From a cf. Phormidesmis sp. LEGE 11477 (GTDB taxonomy: Bacteria > Cyanobacteriota > Cyanobacteriia > Phormidesmidales > Phormidesmidaceae): a stretch of DNA of 64,000 nt. The stretch covers positions 1-64,000 of the forward strand of contig NZ_JADEXO010000019.1 of the NCBI RefSeq assembly GCF_015207105.1, given 5' to 3'. Positions 18,333-29,123 of this stretch are shown in pieces (within the stretch, counting starts at the first letter, position 1; each line of letters opens with the position of its first letter). A program made the translations under genes and the position numbers. Under the pieces are notes generated by a model, which was given only the letters and a program-made list of their open reading frames with translations, was not told where the DNA came from and made no database searches.

Positions 18333-19745
18333 CTAGCTAGAGGAACGACGACCCTTGAGTACAGGCTTGGATGTTGAAGGACGTGATGCCTTGGGTCGAG
18401 AGCCGCGAGCGCGACCGCTTCTTCCTTTTCCCCTACTACTACCATGATTACCGCCCCTTTGATTGTTGCGTCCGTTAGGAATAGGTTCTGGCGGAATAGA
18501 CGGATCTGGCTCGTATCCCGAGATTACTTCTCTCGGAATCTCTCGCTTCAGCAGCCGTTCGATTCCACGCAGGAGATCTTTTTCATCGACGCAGACTAGT
18601 GAAACCGCCTGTCCCTCATTGCCCGCCCGTCCGGTTCTACCGATGCGATGCACGTAGTCTTCAGCGACGTTCGGCAGCTCGAAATTCACCACATGCGGCA
18701 GCAGGTCAATGTCTAGTCCACGAGCGGCAATATCTGTTGCAACCAGCACTCGCACATCTCCTGATTTGAAGTCAGCCAGCGCACGAGTACGGGCACCTTG
18801 GCTTTTGTTGCCGTGGATAGCGGCGGCGGTGAGACCGTCTTTTTGAAGATGTTTGGTGAGTCTGTTGGCACCGTGTTTGGTTCGAGTGAAAACAAGTACC
18901 TGCTGCCAGTTACGCGATCCGATGATGAAAGAGAGCAGTTCACTTTTGCGAACGCGATCGACCGGGTAGACGACCTGGTCAACCGTGTCGGCAGCGGCGT
19001 TTTGGCGAGCGACTTCGATGGTTTTAGGCGATCGCAAAAAGCTGTCGGCTAGTTTCTTGATCGGTCTAGAGAACGTCGCAGAAAACAGCAGCGTCTGTCG
19101 TTCCTCAGAGATCAGCGCCAAGATCTTGCGAATATCGTGGATAAAGCCCATATCCAGCATGCGATCGGCTTCGTCTAATACCAAGACTTCGACCCGTGAA
19201 AGATCAACAGTTTGCTGACCGACGTGATCGAGCAAGCGACCCGGCGTCGCAATCAAAATATCAACGCCTTGGCGCAGCTTAGATATCTGGGGGTTAATCT
19301 TGACTCCGCCAAAGACAACGGTAGAGCGAACAGGTAAGTACTTACTGTAGGCGGTGACGTTTTCACCAATCTGGGCGGCGAGTTCTCTAGTAGGTGTGAC
19401 GATTAGAGCGCGAATGGGCCTGTGATCGCCGCGAGAAATAGACCCCTTATTCTTACGCAAGACTGGCTTAGAAGTCCCATTTTCTAGCTGACCTGGTTTG
19501 GACTGGTTTGGACTAACGTTCGATGAGGCTTGGGCAGGTACACCTTCGCATAGCCGCTGCAGCAGCGGCAGCGTGAAACCAGCCGTCTTGCCGGTGCCAG
19601 TTTGGGCGCTAGCCATGACATCGTGGCCCGCGATGATCAAAGGAATAGACTGAGTTTGGATCGGCGTTGGTTCTGTATAGCCTTGGTCTGCGATCGCCCG
19701 CAAAATTTCGGTTCGCAAACCGAGGGATTCAAAAGACATAGTCAA
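18333..19745 (-). CDS. DEAD-box ATP-dependent RNA helicase, RhlE-like
   Basis: RNA helicase of 470 aa with all core motifs: Q motif ([10 protein letters not shown]), I ([13 protein letters not shown]), Ia ([10 protein letters not shown]), II ([13 protein letters not shown]), III (LFSATF) and VI ([10 protein letters not shown]). Residues ~69-110, between motifs I and Ia, are a Ser/Asn/Lys-rich insert unusual for the core. The C-terminus is a basic Arg/Gly/Ser-rich tail that should bind RNA non-specifically. Cyanobacterial homologues include the cold- and redox-responsive CrhR, but I cannot assign orthology. Confidence 0.92.
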   Translation of the reverse strand: MTMSFESLGLRTEILRAIADQGYTEPTPIQTQSIPLIIAGHDVMASAQTGTGKTAGFTLPLLQRLCEGVPAQASSNVSPNQSKPGQLENGTSKPVLRKNKGSISRGDHRPIRALIVTPTRELAAQIGENVTAYSKYLPVRSTVVFGGVKINPQISKLRQGVDILIATPGRLLDHVGQQTVDLSRVEVLVLDEADRMLDMGFIHDIRKILALISEERQTLLFSATFSRPIKKLADSFLRSPKTIEVARQNAAADTVDQVVYPVDRVRKSELLSFIIGSRNWQQVLVFTRTKHGANRLTKHLQKDGLTAAAIHGNKSQGARTRALADFKSGDVRVLVATDIAARGLDIDLLPHVVNFELPNVAEDYVHRIGRTGRAGNEGQAVSLVCVDEKDLLRGIERLLKREIPREVISGYEPDPSIPPEPIPNGRNNQRGGNHGSSRGKGRSGRARGSRPKASRPSTSKPVLKGRRSSS

Positions 19746-20088
19746 GTCAATGCAAGTGCCTAGAGGCAGTTGGTAAGGTGCCCTTTTCTCACAGGTAGCA
19801 CTTACAACCTACGAACCTAGTCTAAGAGCATATCGTCAGCGGTTTGAAACACAATAATCATGCCTCTGGCACGAGCGCAGACTAGGTACGCGGCCAATAG
19901 CATCATATACTAGCAGACTTCATCAACTGCATCTATCTTATTGATAACGTCTAATCTATAGCTTTGGTTACTTGGCTAAGGTGCAGTTTTCTGGTTAAAA
20001 GCCGCATATGCCAACAGGCCAAGTGATCCACGTTTCTCTCATGCATCGGGGAAACACTATATAGCGGCTAACAATAGCGGCATAGCGG
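19746..20088. other. Intergenic region between the DEAD-box helicase gene and dacB
   Basis: About 340 bases upstream of the helicase gene and downstream of dacB. I see no gene, tRNA or strong terminator. The right end carries the ATAGCGGC duplication described separately. Confidence 0.5.
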
Positions 20089-20094
20089 CTAACA
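20061..20094. repeat. 21-bp-period direct repeat at the dacB 3' end
   Basis: ATAGCGGCTAACA occurs at 20061-20073 and again at 20082-20094, with a partial ATAGCGGC copy between. The second copy overlaps the dacB stop codon. Confidence 0.7.
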
Positions 20095-21591
20095 GTCGTC
20101 TAGGCTAGCTGCATGAGTAATAATCTGGTCGATTAAACTGCGAACATCTCTGGCCCGCGCCTCTGTGTCGTTGACCAAAATGCTGAGCGCTAGCGGCGGA
20201 TGATTCACTGGGTTGAGATAGCCGCTTAGCGTATAAGTGCCGCTGAGGGTGCCAGTCTTCCCCTGGAATCGACCTTCGGCCAGCGTTCCTTTCATCCGAT
20301 TGCGTAGGGTACCGCTGCGGCCAGCAACAGCAAGCGAATTGCGATAAGTCGTCGCATTAGCGGTCTTGGCCATCAGCTGAAGGGTATCAACGAATGCTTC
20401 GGGCGTGACCTGGTTGCGTCTAGAAAGCCCAGACCCGTCAACGACAGAAATGCTGTTTGGAGCGACGCCTAGACCTGTAAGGATGCTGTCTACGGCGGCT
20501 GCGCCAGCAGTGTAGGCATTGCTCGTTTCAGGGTCTATACTGCGGCCTAGGGCTTTGAGCATTGCCTCAGCGTAAATGTTCACGCTGTATAGATTAGTGG
20601 GGTCAATGAAGGCCCGCAGCGGTGGAGACTGAATCGCGGTTAGTTCGACGAGGCCGTCAGGGAGGCTAGTCGTGGTGACTTGAGCGGCGGCATTTCCTAA
20701 TCCGTAGGCACTCAGGCTTTGTTGAAACTGTTCGGCAAAGTAGCTGCCTGGATCAAGCAGGGCGATAGAGGTATTTTCAGAGGCGGTTCCAGCGATTAAC
20801 TGTCCGCGCACGTTCATCACCTTTTGACCTGGTGTTTGTCCGGCGTCGATAAATTCGCTACCGCCGCCAACAGTACGAGAGTTGTTTTCGATGCGCCAGC
20901 CGCGAACAAATTCGGGACGGTCCCAGACGATACTGAGCGGCTGTCCGACACCATTGGGGATGGCAGTAAAGCCTAGCTCGTTGCGGTTTAGTATTAGACT
21001 GTTAGCCGCAGCGCCATAGCCAGCGCGGTAGTCTTCTTCGTCCCAGTAGGGATTGGCTACAGGGCCAGCGAAGTAGTTGTCGACGGCGGTAAGGCTGTTG
21101 ACTTGGCGAACGCCCTGCTGCTTTAGCTGGCTAGAGAGTAAATTGATTTGATAGCTAGTGAAGGTCGGATCGCCACGACCGACTACGTAAAGATCTTGAA
21201 TAGCCGCATTTAGCTGACCATAAACTGAGGTGCGGATGCTGAAGTCGGGGCCGAGAGCTTGCAGCGCCGCCGCAGTAGTCAGAAGTTTGACATTAGAGGC
21301 AGGAACCAGCTTTGCTTGAGCCTGGCGGGCGTAGAGGGTGCGAGTGTCGGGGGTGATATCTTCAATCAAGATGCCGACATTCGCGCCATCTAGCGTGTAG
21401 CCGTTGGCGATCGCATCAATTTTCCTCGGCAGGTCGGCTCGGCAAATTCCCGCAAAAGCAGCCTCAGCCTGCGCTAATACGGCCAGAGCCCCGATTAATC
21501 TGAGGGCAAGCTGGCTGAACTTGAATTTTCGAGCAGGCGATTTGCCCGGAGCCTGTTGATCTAGCACAGATACCTGATGCAATAGTGTCAT
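20089..21591 (-). CDS. dacB: D-alanyl-D-alanine carboxypeptidase/endopeptidase, PBP4 (S13) family
   Basis: A 500-aa periplasmic serine peptidase that trims or cleaves peptidoglycan cross-links. An N-terminal hydrophobic segment (LALRLIGALAVLAQAEAAFA) is the export signal. The active-site motifs are SxxK in LVPASNVKLLTTAAAL, SxxN in DGSGLSRRNQVTPEAFV and KTG in QGKTGTLSGT. The large insertion between the first two motifs is typical of PBP4. The upstream gap (21592-21902) has HIP1 sites but no gene. Confidence 0.93.
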   Translation of the reverse strand: MTLLHQVSVLDQQAPGKSPARKFKFSQLALRLIGALAVLAQAEAAFAGICRADLPRKIDAIANGYTLDGANVGILIEDITPDTRTLYARQAQAKLVPASNVKLLTTAAALQALGPDFSIRTSVYGQLNAAIQDLYVVGRGDPTFTSYQINLLSSQLKQQGVRQVNSLTAVDNYFAGPVANPYWDEEDYRAGYGAAANSLILNRNELGFTAIPNGVGQPLSIVWDRPEFVRGWRIENNSRTVGGGSEFIDAGQTPGQKVMNVRGQLIAGTASENTSIALLDPGSYFAEQFQQSLSAYGLGNAAAQVTTTSLPDGLVELTAIQSPPLRAFIDPTNLYSVNIYAEAMLKALGRSIDPETSNAYTAGAAAVDSILTGLGVAPNSISVVDGSGLSRRNQVTPEAFVDTLQLMAKTANATTYRNSLAVAGRSGTLRNRMKGTLAEGRFQGKTGTLSGTYTLSGYLNPVNHPPLALSILVNDTEARARDVRSLIDQIITHAASLDDC

Positions 21592-21902
21592 GTCTCATGG
21601 TTTGAATAGGAATTGTGGTTGGCTGTAGATGATGTATTTACCTTATCTATACTATTTATCGGGTGGTGAATACCCAGTCCAAAAGCCTCAACCGACCACT
21701 ATTAAACAAAATTACTTGAAGTCTATACAAAGGCAATATCGTAGCTTTATATAATGCTGAAAAGCCCGCCTAGAAAGGTGCGATCGCCCGCCTACTATTT
21801 CTCTATCAGGCTTAAAGTTCACAGTCAATCGAGGCTGTCTAGGCTTTGCCGAAACTGACATTGGCACAGCTATTTGGCGCTGCGATCGCTAGGGAAATGA
21901 GC

Positions 21903-22820
21903 TTAAGGATCTCTTCGAACAGCTTTGAAGCTGCTTTCTACCGTGCCGTAGTCTGTCAGTGAAGCGGGTCTTTGCGAGAGTCTACGAACCTCACCCGTTT
22001 CTAAATTGATCGTCTCTAAAGCCTCACCTCGCTCTCCATAGCAAGAAACAACAAACTCCGCTGGACGAGAGAATCCCAGGTATTCACTACCTCCATAGCC
22101 TTGTTTAGCTTCCTCCTGGCATATTTTTATGTATGAATCCATCTCACCCGTCGCCGTGTCAAAAATAGAAACATAGATGCCGCTCTCTCCGCCTTTGTAG
22201 AAGACAGTCGATTGTCCAATCAGGTAGCTAGATCCGCCTGAGAACGATCGGGGCTGAAAGACAACAAACCCGCCTTCATAGTCGTCTTTCTGAGTGAGAT
22301 CGGCTCTATTAGCTCGCTGAAAGACAACCTGACGATTGGCGGTATCTTGCACCTTTCCAAAGCAGTAGCCTGCTTCTCTTCCTCTTTCGGCCCTCTCTTC
22401 ACTCACCGTTTTTGTCAGCAAGCCAGTTGCATAGGCTTTAACTTTGCTATTGGGCGCACTGAGGATTTGAGATCGGTAATACCGAATACTTCTAGGATCG
22501 CAGTCACTACCGAGGGTAGTGAGCAAATCGTTAGGGCTGGTCTCATAGGCGTTAGGTTCGCTGTCGATAGAGGTGGTCACGAGGCCAACGGTTTCGTCTA
22601 CGGCTTGTTCATTATCGATAGGCGCAGGCTGGACTTCGATTGACTCTGACGGTATTTTGACTGTGGGTTCGTGGGGCACTTCACCGTCGTCAGTAGTTGT
22701 GGATTTGTCGGTAGAGGCGGGCGTTCGAGTATTTTCTTCTGCGGTAGAAGATATGGTTGGTGAGCAGGCTGCCGCAAGTGAGGTTAGACCGAGGATCAAG
22801 ATCAATCGTTTGTAGTTCAT
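21903..22820 (-). CDS. Hypothetical lipoprotein, 305 aa
   Basis: The signal peptide MNYKRLILILGLTSLAAACS has a lipobox with Cys19 as the lipidated residue. Residues ~20-100 are a Thr/Ser/Glu-rich linker. The rest is a predicted globular domain (ILSAPNSKVKAYATGLLTKT, YEGGFVVFQPRSFSGGSSYL, EYLGFSRPAEFVVSCYGERG) of unknown family. It is probably anchored in the outer or plasma membrane facing the periplasm. Confidence 0.75.
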   Translation of the reverse strand: MNYKRLILILGLTSLAAACSPTISSTAEENTRTPASTDKSTTTDDGEVPHEPTVKIPSESIEVQPAPIDNEQAVDETVGLVTTSIDSEPNAYETSPNDLLTTLGSDCDPRSIRYYRSQILSAPNSKVKAYATGLLTKTVSEERAERGREAGYCFGKVQDTANRQVVFQRANRADLTQKDDYEGGFVVFQPRSFSGGSSYLIGQSTVFYKGGESGIYVSIFDTATGEMDSYIKICQEEAKQGYGGSEYLGFSRPAEFVVSCYGERGEALETINLETGEVRRLSQRPASLTDYGTVESSFKAVRRDP

Positions 22821-23064
22821 AGTCTGAGGAGAAAACGTGTGACCAAGCGTATTGGTTACCGCTTTTTCTGCGTAGAAATACCTTATTCATCAGTCACAAA
22901 AGAGCTAGGTAGCTTTTGCACTTGCATGGATGAGAAACTTTTATTAGGTATATGGGCCTGGGTGCGCTTTGGGTGCGATCGCCTCCAGCTTTGAATACTG
23001 TCTCCGAAACTAATAGGCTTGTTAAACTAGACAAATTCGATCTAGATATTACGATTCAAATGCT

Positions 23065-23676
23065 ATGACTCAAGCCGCTGTTAAATCTTTGAGCTTCTCG
23101 GAGTTTGTTGAAATTCGGCCAGATGACGGTAGACGATATGAGCTGGTCAATGGCCAGATCTCTGAGATAATGGCGACTAGAGCGCATGATGATGTTGTAG
23201 ACTTTATCTACGATGCCTTTCGTGATCAAGTTAAAAAGACCCAATCTAACTGGAAGATAACTCGTTTTGGCTCTATTAAGACATTTAGAGATGACGGACT
23301 ACAGCAGGGCCGAACACCTGATGTAAGCGTGATTGACAGGGAAATTTGGAATGCTGATCTACGAGCTTACGCTGCTTTAGAGGATTCAATTCAGCTAGCG
23401 GTAGAAGTTACCCCGACAAACTGGCGTGATGACTATCTCTATAAGTTGGCGGAGTACGAACAGCTAGGTATTGACGAATACTGGATTGTAGACTACCTGG
23501 CGCTTGGGGCTGCTCGCTATATTGGCTCGCCTAAAACGCCGACCATTTCGGTTTATCAGCTAGCAGAGAACGAATATTACCTTCAACAATTTCGAGGAGA
23601 GGATGTCGTTATTTCTCAAACTTTCCCTGAACTACGTCTTACCGCTCAGTCAATTTTTAGCGCAGTTGGCGGCTAA
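23065..23676 (+). CDS. Uma2 family (DUF820) predicted endonuclease
   Basis: A 203-aa member of the Uma2 family, which is strongly expanded in cyanobacteria. The PD-(D/E)xK nuclease core is intact: RTPDVSVID, IQLAVEVTPTNW and the following YKLAEYEQLGIDEYWIVDY. The N-terminus SFSEFVEIRPDDGRRYELVN is also typical. Biological targets are unknown. The stop codon is only 31 bases from the left end of an insertion sequence, so the gene escaped disruption. Confidence 0.88.
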   Translation: MTQAAVKSLSFSEFVEIRPDDGRRYELVNGQISEIMATRAHDDVVDFIYDAFRDQVKKTQSNWKITRFGSIKTFRDDGLQQGRTPDVSVIDREIWNADLRAYAALEDSIQLAVEVTPTNWRDDYLYKLAEYEQLGIDEYWIVDYLALGAARYIGSPKTPTISVYQLAENEYYLQQFRGEDVVISQTFPELRLTAQSIFSAVGG

Positions 23677-23707
23677 ACTGCTAAGCAGCTATTCAAGAAA
23701 CTGCTTA

Positions 23708-25021
23708 GGCCCCGTACGGAAATAAGTTACCTAACTTTTAATTGTTCATGTGGTTGAATTTCATAGTTCCAGTCGCCTTGAAATGAGTTGCGTTTTAGCC
23801 TAACGCTTCCGAGTTCTTTATCGGTAACTTTTCGTCCCTTCTGATAGAGGTTGCCATCGAGCCAGCAGTGAACTTCAAGCCCTTGGTGAGTTCTTGTTGA
23901 ACTCACCAAATTAACAACAACTTGATGGGTTTCGAGTGGAACGCCTCGCCAATTGCGGGTGATATGACAGAACAAACGATGCTCAATCTTATTCCATTTG
24001 CTAGTGCCGGGTGGATAGTGACACACCTCTATTTTTATCCCTATTTCGTCTGCTAGCCGTTGCAATTCGAGCTTCCATAATCGACTTCGATGTCCGTTGC
24101 TACCACCGCTATCAGCAGTGATGAGCAAACGGTGCGGCTTCGCGTATCGAAGCTGACCTAACTCGTACCACCATCGTCGGATAGATTCAACAGCAAATTC
24201 TGCCGTGTCGTGACTAATTCCAATCGATACGATAGCTTCGTTTTTGGCGATGTCATAAACACCATAGGGCACTGCTTTTCCTAATTTTTTGTCTGGGAAG
24301 TCATGCGTGTCTACCGCCAGTGGCTCACCTTTTGGGCGGTACTCTCGCCCTGCATTCGCTTTGGTGCCTAGCACTTCTTTCTTCTTGGTATCGACGGAAA
24401 TGGCAGGCCGCCCGCCGTGACGATATGCCTTGACGCGCCGGGCGATGTGCTCAAACTGTAAGTCGCGGTCGGGGTGGTCTTTGCCCTCTCTGGTCTTGCG
24501 ATTGCCCTGGAGTGAATACCCTAGTTCTTTGAGCGTTTCGGCCAGCTTCGTGCGACTCAGCGGGTGCCCTTGTTGCTTCATCTGAGCTTGCAAGTTGGTC
24601 AAGCTTTTGCAGGTCCGACGCAGTGGCGATTGTGGATCACCTCGTTCACTCGGTTCTATCAAACGCTCAATGGCCTGTCGTAAATTTTGATCGTAGTATT
24701 CCAGCTTTTTACGACCACCGCCTTCGCGTCGCTGTCGGGTTGCGGTTAAGGGCTCCGGGTGACGGAGTTCTTTAATCCCGTTTTTGACGGTTCGATCTGA
24801 TAACCCCGTCGCTGCTGCAACCGCCGTAATACCTCCATATCCAAGCGCCATGGCTTCGGTAGCTGCCCAGCGGCGGCGACCACGCTCATCGAGATCGTTG
24901 ACCAGAGCCAGATATTTTACTCGAAGACTTTCAACAAGATTTCCTTTCAACATCTTGGCAGCCTCGCAAACTTGTACGAGTGAGTCAACCCGAGTTAGGT
25001 AGTTTATTTACGGACGAGTCC
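23708..25021 (-). mobile_element. ISAzo13-family insertion sequence, 1314 bp, complete
   Basis: The element is bounded by imperfect ~30-bp terminal inverted repeats: left 23708-23737 and right 24992-25021, sharing GTnCGnAAATAA and TACCTAACT cores, about 24 of 30 identical. Both flanks carry TTA (23705-23707 and 25022-25024), the likely 3-bp target duplication. It holds one intact transposase gene, so the element may be active or recently acquired. Confidence 0.88.
23727..24953 (-). CDS. ISAzo13-type transposase
   Basis: A 408-aa DDE transposase. The N-terminal part contains a helix-turn-helix-like segment (GGITAVAAATGLSDRTVKNG). Catalytic acidic residues are visible in AISVDTKKKEVLG, LLITADSGGSNGHR and KWNKIEHRLFCHITRNW. 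The order and the PPGTSKWNKIEH motif are typical of ISAzo13-like transposases. The frame is intact and almost fills the element. Confidence 0.9.
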   Translation of the reverse strand: MLKGNLVESLRVKYLALVNDLDERGRRRWAATEAMALGYGGITAVAAATGLSDRTVKNGIKELRHPEPLTATRQRREGGGRKKLEYYDQNLRQAIERLIEPSERGDPQSPLRRTCKSLTNLQAQMKQQGHPLSRTKLAETLKELGYSLQGNRKTREGKDHPDRDLQFEHIARRVKAYRHGGRPAISVDTKKKEVLGTKANAGREYRPKGEPLAVDTHDFPDKKLGKAVPYGVYDIAKNEAIVSIGISHDTAEFAVESIRRWWYELGQLRYAKPHRLLITADSGGSNGHRSRLWKLELQRLADEIGIKIEVCHYPPGTSKWNKIEHRLFCHITRNWRGVPLETHQVVVNLVSSTRTHQGLEVHCWLDGNLYQKGRKVTDKELGSVRLKRNSFQGDWNYEIQPHEQLKVR

Positions 25022-25024
25022 TTA

Positions 25025-26372
<1,348 letters not shown>

Positions 26373-26414
26373 AGACTCGCGTAGCTACAGTTACCTTAAG
26401 GAAATATTGCGTCT

Positions 26415-27269
26415 ATGAGCTTGTCAGAAAAGTCGCGTGCTCAGAGCTTTGGTGGAACAACCCGCTTCTACACTCATCGCTCAGCGGTATGCGATTGTGA
26501 TATGAATCTAGCGGTATACGTTCCACCGCAGGCAGAAACAGGTCCCGTGCCAGTGCTGTACTATCTATCTGGATTGACCTGTACAGAGAAAAATTTTATC
26601 GAAAAAGCAGGGGCTCAACGGTACGCCGCCGAGTATGGATTGCTTCTAGTCGCGCCTGATACGAGCCCTCGCGGTTTAAATATTCCAGGTGAAGATGACG
26701 ACTGGGATTTCGGTTCAGGGGCAGGTTTTTATGTGAATGCGACGGTAGATCCTTGGGCAAAGCACTACCAGATGTATGACTATGTGACAAAAGAGCTGCC
26801 TGAGCTGATTGCCGAAGAGCTGCCAGTACGCTCGGGGCCAGCCGGGATCTTTGGCCATTCAATGGGAGGACATGGCGCTTTAGTCTGTGGGCTTCGCAAC
26901 CCCGATCAATATGCTTCGATTTCTGCCTTTGCGCCAATCGCAGCGCCGTCGCAGTGTCCGTGGGGGAAGAAAGCCTTTACTGGATATTTAGGAGAAGATA
27001 CTGAGCAATGGGCAGCGTATGATGCGACGGAACTTGTGAAGAGAGCAGCAAGAGACAATTTCTCTCCTATCTTGATCGATCAAGGGGAAGCCGATCAGTT
27101 TCTAGCTGATGCCCAGCTATTGCCTGAAGCGTTTGAGAATGCCTGTGAGCAGGCGGGTCAGCCGCTAACCCTGCGAAGACAGCCAGGATACGATCACAGC
27201 TACTATTTCATTTCGACGTTCATAGGTGATCATATTCGGCATCATGCCGAGATCTTGAACTCTAATTAA
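26415..27269 (+). CDS. frmB: S-formylglutathione hydrolase
   Basis: An esterase-D-type alpha/beta hydrolase (284 aa) that releases formate and glutathione from the FrmA product. The nucleophile elbow is GHSMGGHGAL; the catalytic Asp and His lie in LIDQGEADQFL and GYDHSYYFI. The oxyanion region is PVLYYLSGLTCTEKNFI. Together with frmA it completes the glutathione-dependent formaldehyde route. Confidence 0.95.
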   Translation: MSLSEKSRAQSFGGTTRFYTHRSAVCDCDMNLAVYVPPQAETGPVPVLYYLSGLTCTEKNFIEKAGAQRYAAEYGLLLVAPDTSPRGLNIPGEDDDWDFGSGAGFYVNATVDPWAKHYQMYDYVTKELPELIAEELPVRSGPAGIFGHSMGGHGALVCGLRNPDQYASISAFAPIAAPSQCPWGKKAFTGYLGEDTEQWAAYDATELVKRAARDNFSPILIDQGEADQFLADAQLLPEAFENACEQAGQPLTLRRQPGYDHSYYFISTFIGDHIRHHAEILNSN

Positions 27270-27330
27270 GTTAATTAGTGTCTGTTCCTTAAGTGCCTAT
27301 TTTTTGATGGCTAATTGCAACGAACCAACT

Positions 27331-27618
27331 ATGACAAACAACAAAGACTATCTTCATCCCCAATACAAGAAAGATCGTGAAACGCTCAATAGCATTATGG
27401 CAGGCCCAGCGGATACTCTGAATTTAGCCGAGCTAGCCCGATTGCGAGTGCGCTATGACGGGTTTCAGGGCGCGCGCGATATTCAATCCGATCTAGATAA
27501 GATGCTGACAAAGCTGGGCTTGAGCGAAGACGACCTATTTGCCAAGACTAGGGCAATACATCAAACGGAGTCTGTGTTTAAACCCACCTGGCTAAAGAAA
27601 GGGGAAGACTGGAGCTAA
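27331..27618 (+). CDS. DUF3288 family protein
   Basis: A 95-aa cyanobacterial protein of unknown function. The signature is HPQYKKDRETLNSIM followed by LAELARLRVRYDGFQGARDI and DLDKMLTKLGLSEDDLF. In-frame ATG 27307 and TTG 27304 would extend it, but homologues begin just before the HPQY motif. It lies 61 bases after frmB on the same strand and may be cotranscribed. Confidence 0.85.
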   Translation: MTNNKDYLHPQYKKDRETLNSIMAGPADTLNLAELARLRVRYDGFQGARDIQSDLDKMLTKLGLSEDDLFAKTRAIHQTESVFKPTWLKKGEDWS

Positions 27619-27621
27619 TAA

Positions 27622-27655
27622 GAAAATCCTCAGAGACATCACTTTCTCTGAGGAT
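27622..27655 (-). terminator. Hairpin terminator between DUF3288 and the PEP-CTERM gene
   Basis: ATCCTCAGAG and CTCTGAGGAT form a perfect ten-base stem. On the minus strand it is followed by TTTTC, so it best serves the PEP-CTERM gene ending at 27715; it may also stop transcripts from the opposite side. Confidence 0.7.
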
Positions 27656-27714
27656 AATATCTAAATGCAGCAGACGGTCTAGACTTTATTTGAACACAAC
27701 TTACAGGCGGCTAA

Positions 27715-28452
27715 TTAGCCGATGCGCTTACGCAACTTAGTAGCAGCAACCGCGCCAAACAGACCTAGTGCAGCTACGCTACCTGGCTCAGGCACCTTTG
27801 TTGTATCAAGATCTTTGGCGTCATAGTAGCCAGTTTTACCGCCTTTGAGCGTTCCGAAACTCAGTAGTTTGCCATTGCTGTCGTAGTCAGCATCGAGTCC
27901 GGCAACGCTGTGGAACCAGATACCGATTTCTTTACCGAAGGTAACACCCTCCCAATTGCTCCAGTCTGAGTTGGGATCGGAATAGCTGTTGATATTAGTC
28001 GCGTCTAGATCGAAGCTGAAGGTAACTTCATCAGCGACACTGTCATCAACATCTAGATCGACGGAGCCTAGGTATGTGCCACCTTTGTAGCTGTTGGCAT
28101 TGTTGTTACCGTCATAGTTGTAGATAGAAACCTTTTCCTCGAGACTATCTAAGTACATGATGGCATACTCGTTTAGGTGGTTCTTGGGGTTGGGTCCGTC
28201 GCTTAGAACTAACCAGGCACCATCAGCTAGCTTACCTTTGTTATTGCGAGCAAAAGTAGAAGACCAGTTTAGGATGTTTGTCTGGTCGTCGAAGATAGCT
28301 TTGATGTCGGTGTATTTACCAGCTTTGTTGTTAGGGGTGACAGGTTGAGAGACAGAGGCACTGTCTTCGTAGATGAAAGTAGCGGCTTTGGCGGGGGCGA
28401 TCGCACAAAGAACGGAAAGAGCAGTGAGTGCAAGGGTCGCTTTAATACGCAT
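27715..28452 (-). CDS. PEP-CTERM sorting-domain protein
   Basis: A 245-aa exported protein. The signal peptide is MRIKATLALTALSVLCAIAP followed by AKA. The C-terminus VPEPGSVAALGLFGA with a KLRKR tail is the PEP-CTERM signal recognised by an exosortase. The body is Asp/Asn/Gly-rich (DGNNNANSYKGGTYLGSVDL), as expected of a beta-rich surface protein. The 670-base upstream gap indicates its own promoter. No exosortase gene is in the window. Confidence 0.9.
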   Translation of the reverse strand: MRIKATLALTALSVLCAIAPAKAATFIYEDSASVSQPVTPNNKAGKYTDIKAIFDDQTNILNWSSTFARNNKGKLADGAWLVLSDGPNPKNHLNEYAIMYLDSLEEKVSIYNYDGNNNANSYKGGTYLGSVDLDVDDSVADEVTFSFDLDATNINSYSDPNSDWSNWEGVTFGKEIGIWFHSVAGLDADYDSNGKLLSFGTLKGGKTGYYDAKDLDTTKVPEPGSVAALGLFGAVAATKLRKRIG

Positions 28453-29123
28453 AGAGATGAATCCTTTTGTTGTAATCGTGTATCGGTTTATACGTAGAGT
28501 ATGGCTTTTGATTGTTGCGATTGGGTGAACGTCTTGTAAAGCTGTTCGCGTTTATCGCTAAATGTATCTAATGCTTGTATGTGCGGATAATAAAGCGATT
28601 GTCCCTGGAATAGACAATTCTTGAAGTTGAAATAAAGTTGTTGTAAGACGAAAATCTGTATTGTTGATTATAGCTTTGCTATGGGCTCTAATCAAGCTCT
28701 GTTGGTGATTAATAGATAATAGAATCAAGCTAAGTGTTTTCACTTAAACAAACTTTGTTGTTGAGTAGATTGAATGGAAACGTTTGGTGGTGATACTGAT
28801 GAAAATTGTTAGTTGGATATGTACGAACGTGCTTTGGGATGAGAAAATGTTCGGTTATAAGAGTGAGTAGAGACAATACGCTTGGCTATGTGACCGAGCT
28901 GTGATACTGGGATGGGCTTGGTTGTGCTACCGACTATGCGTTAGAGTGACAGCGCGGATGTTTAATTTATGTAACCTACTAGCTCTATTGAGTCGCTTGA
29001 TTGAGCGACTCAATCAAGTTGCTTAGTCGAATCGCGTTGCTTAATTGATGCCTAATTAACCAAACCAGGCTCTGGCCATAGGCGATCAGCGTCCCTCCCG
29101 GTCCTTATATATGGGTATCTCTC
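28453..29123. other. Long AT-richer intergenic region between divergent genes
   Basis: A 671-base gap between the PEP-CTERM gene and the radical SAM gene. No credible gene or tRNA is seen; base use is more AT-rich than the flanks. The only clear structure is the pair of overlapping stem-loops at 28988-29017. Promoters of both divergent genes must lie here. Confidence 0.6.
28988..29017 (+). repeat. Two mutually exclusive stem-loops upstream of the radical SAM gene
   Basis: TTGAGTCGCT (28988-28997) pairs perfectly with AGCGACTCAA (29004-29013). Alternatively TTGATTGAG (28997-29005) pairs perfectly with CTCAATCAA (29009-29017). The two stems share bases and cannot coexist. They end 106 bases before the start codon. 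A switch is possible but unproven; a degenerate protein-binding palindrome is the simpler reading. Confidence 0.6.

Noticed and set aside
28453-29123. CRISPR array or known non-coding RNA in the long gap
   Set aside because: No regularly spaced direct repeats; only the two overlapping stem-loops are found.
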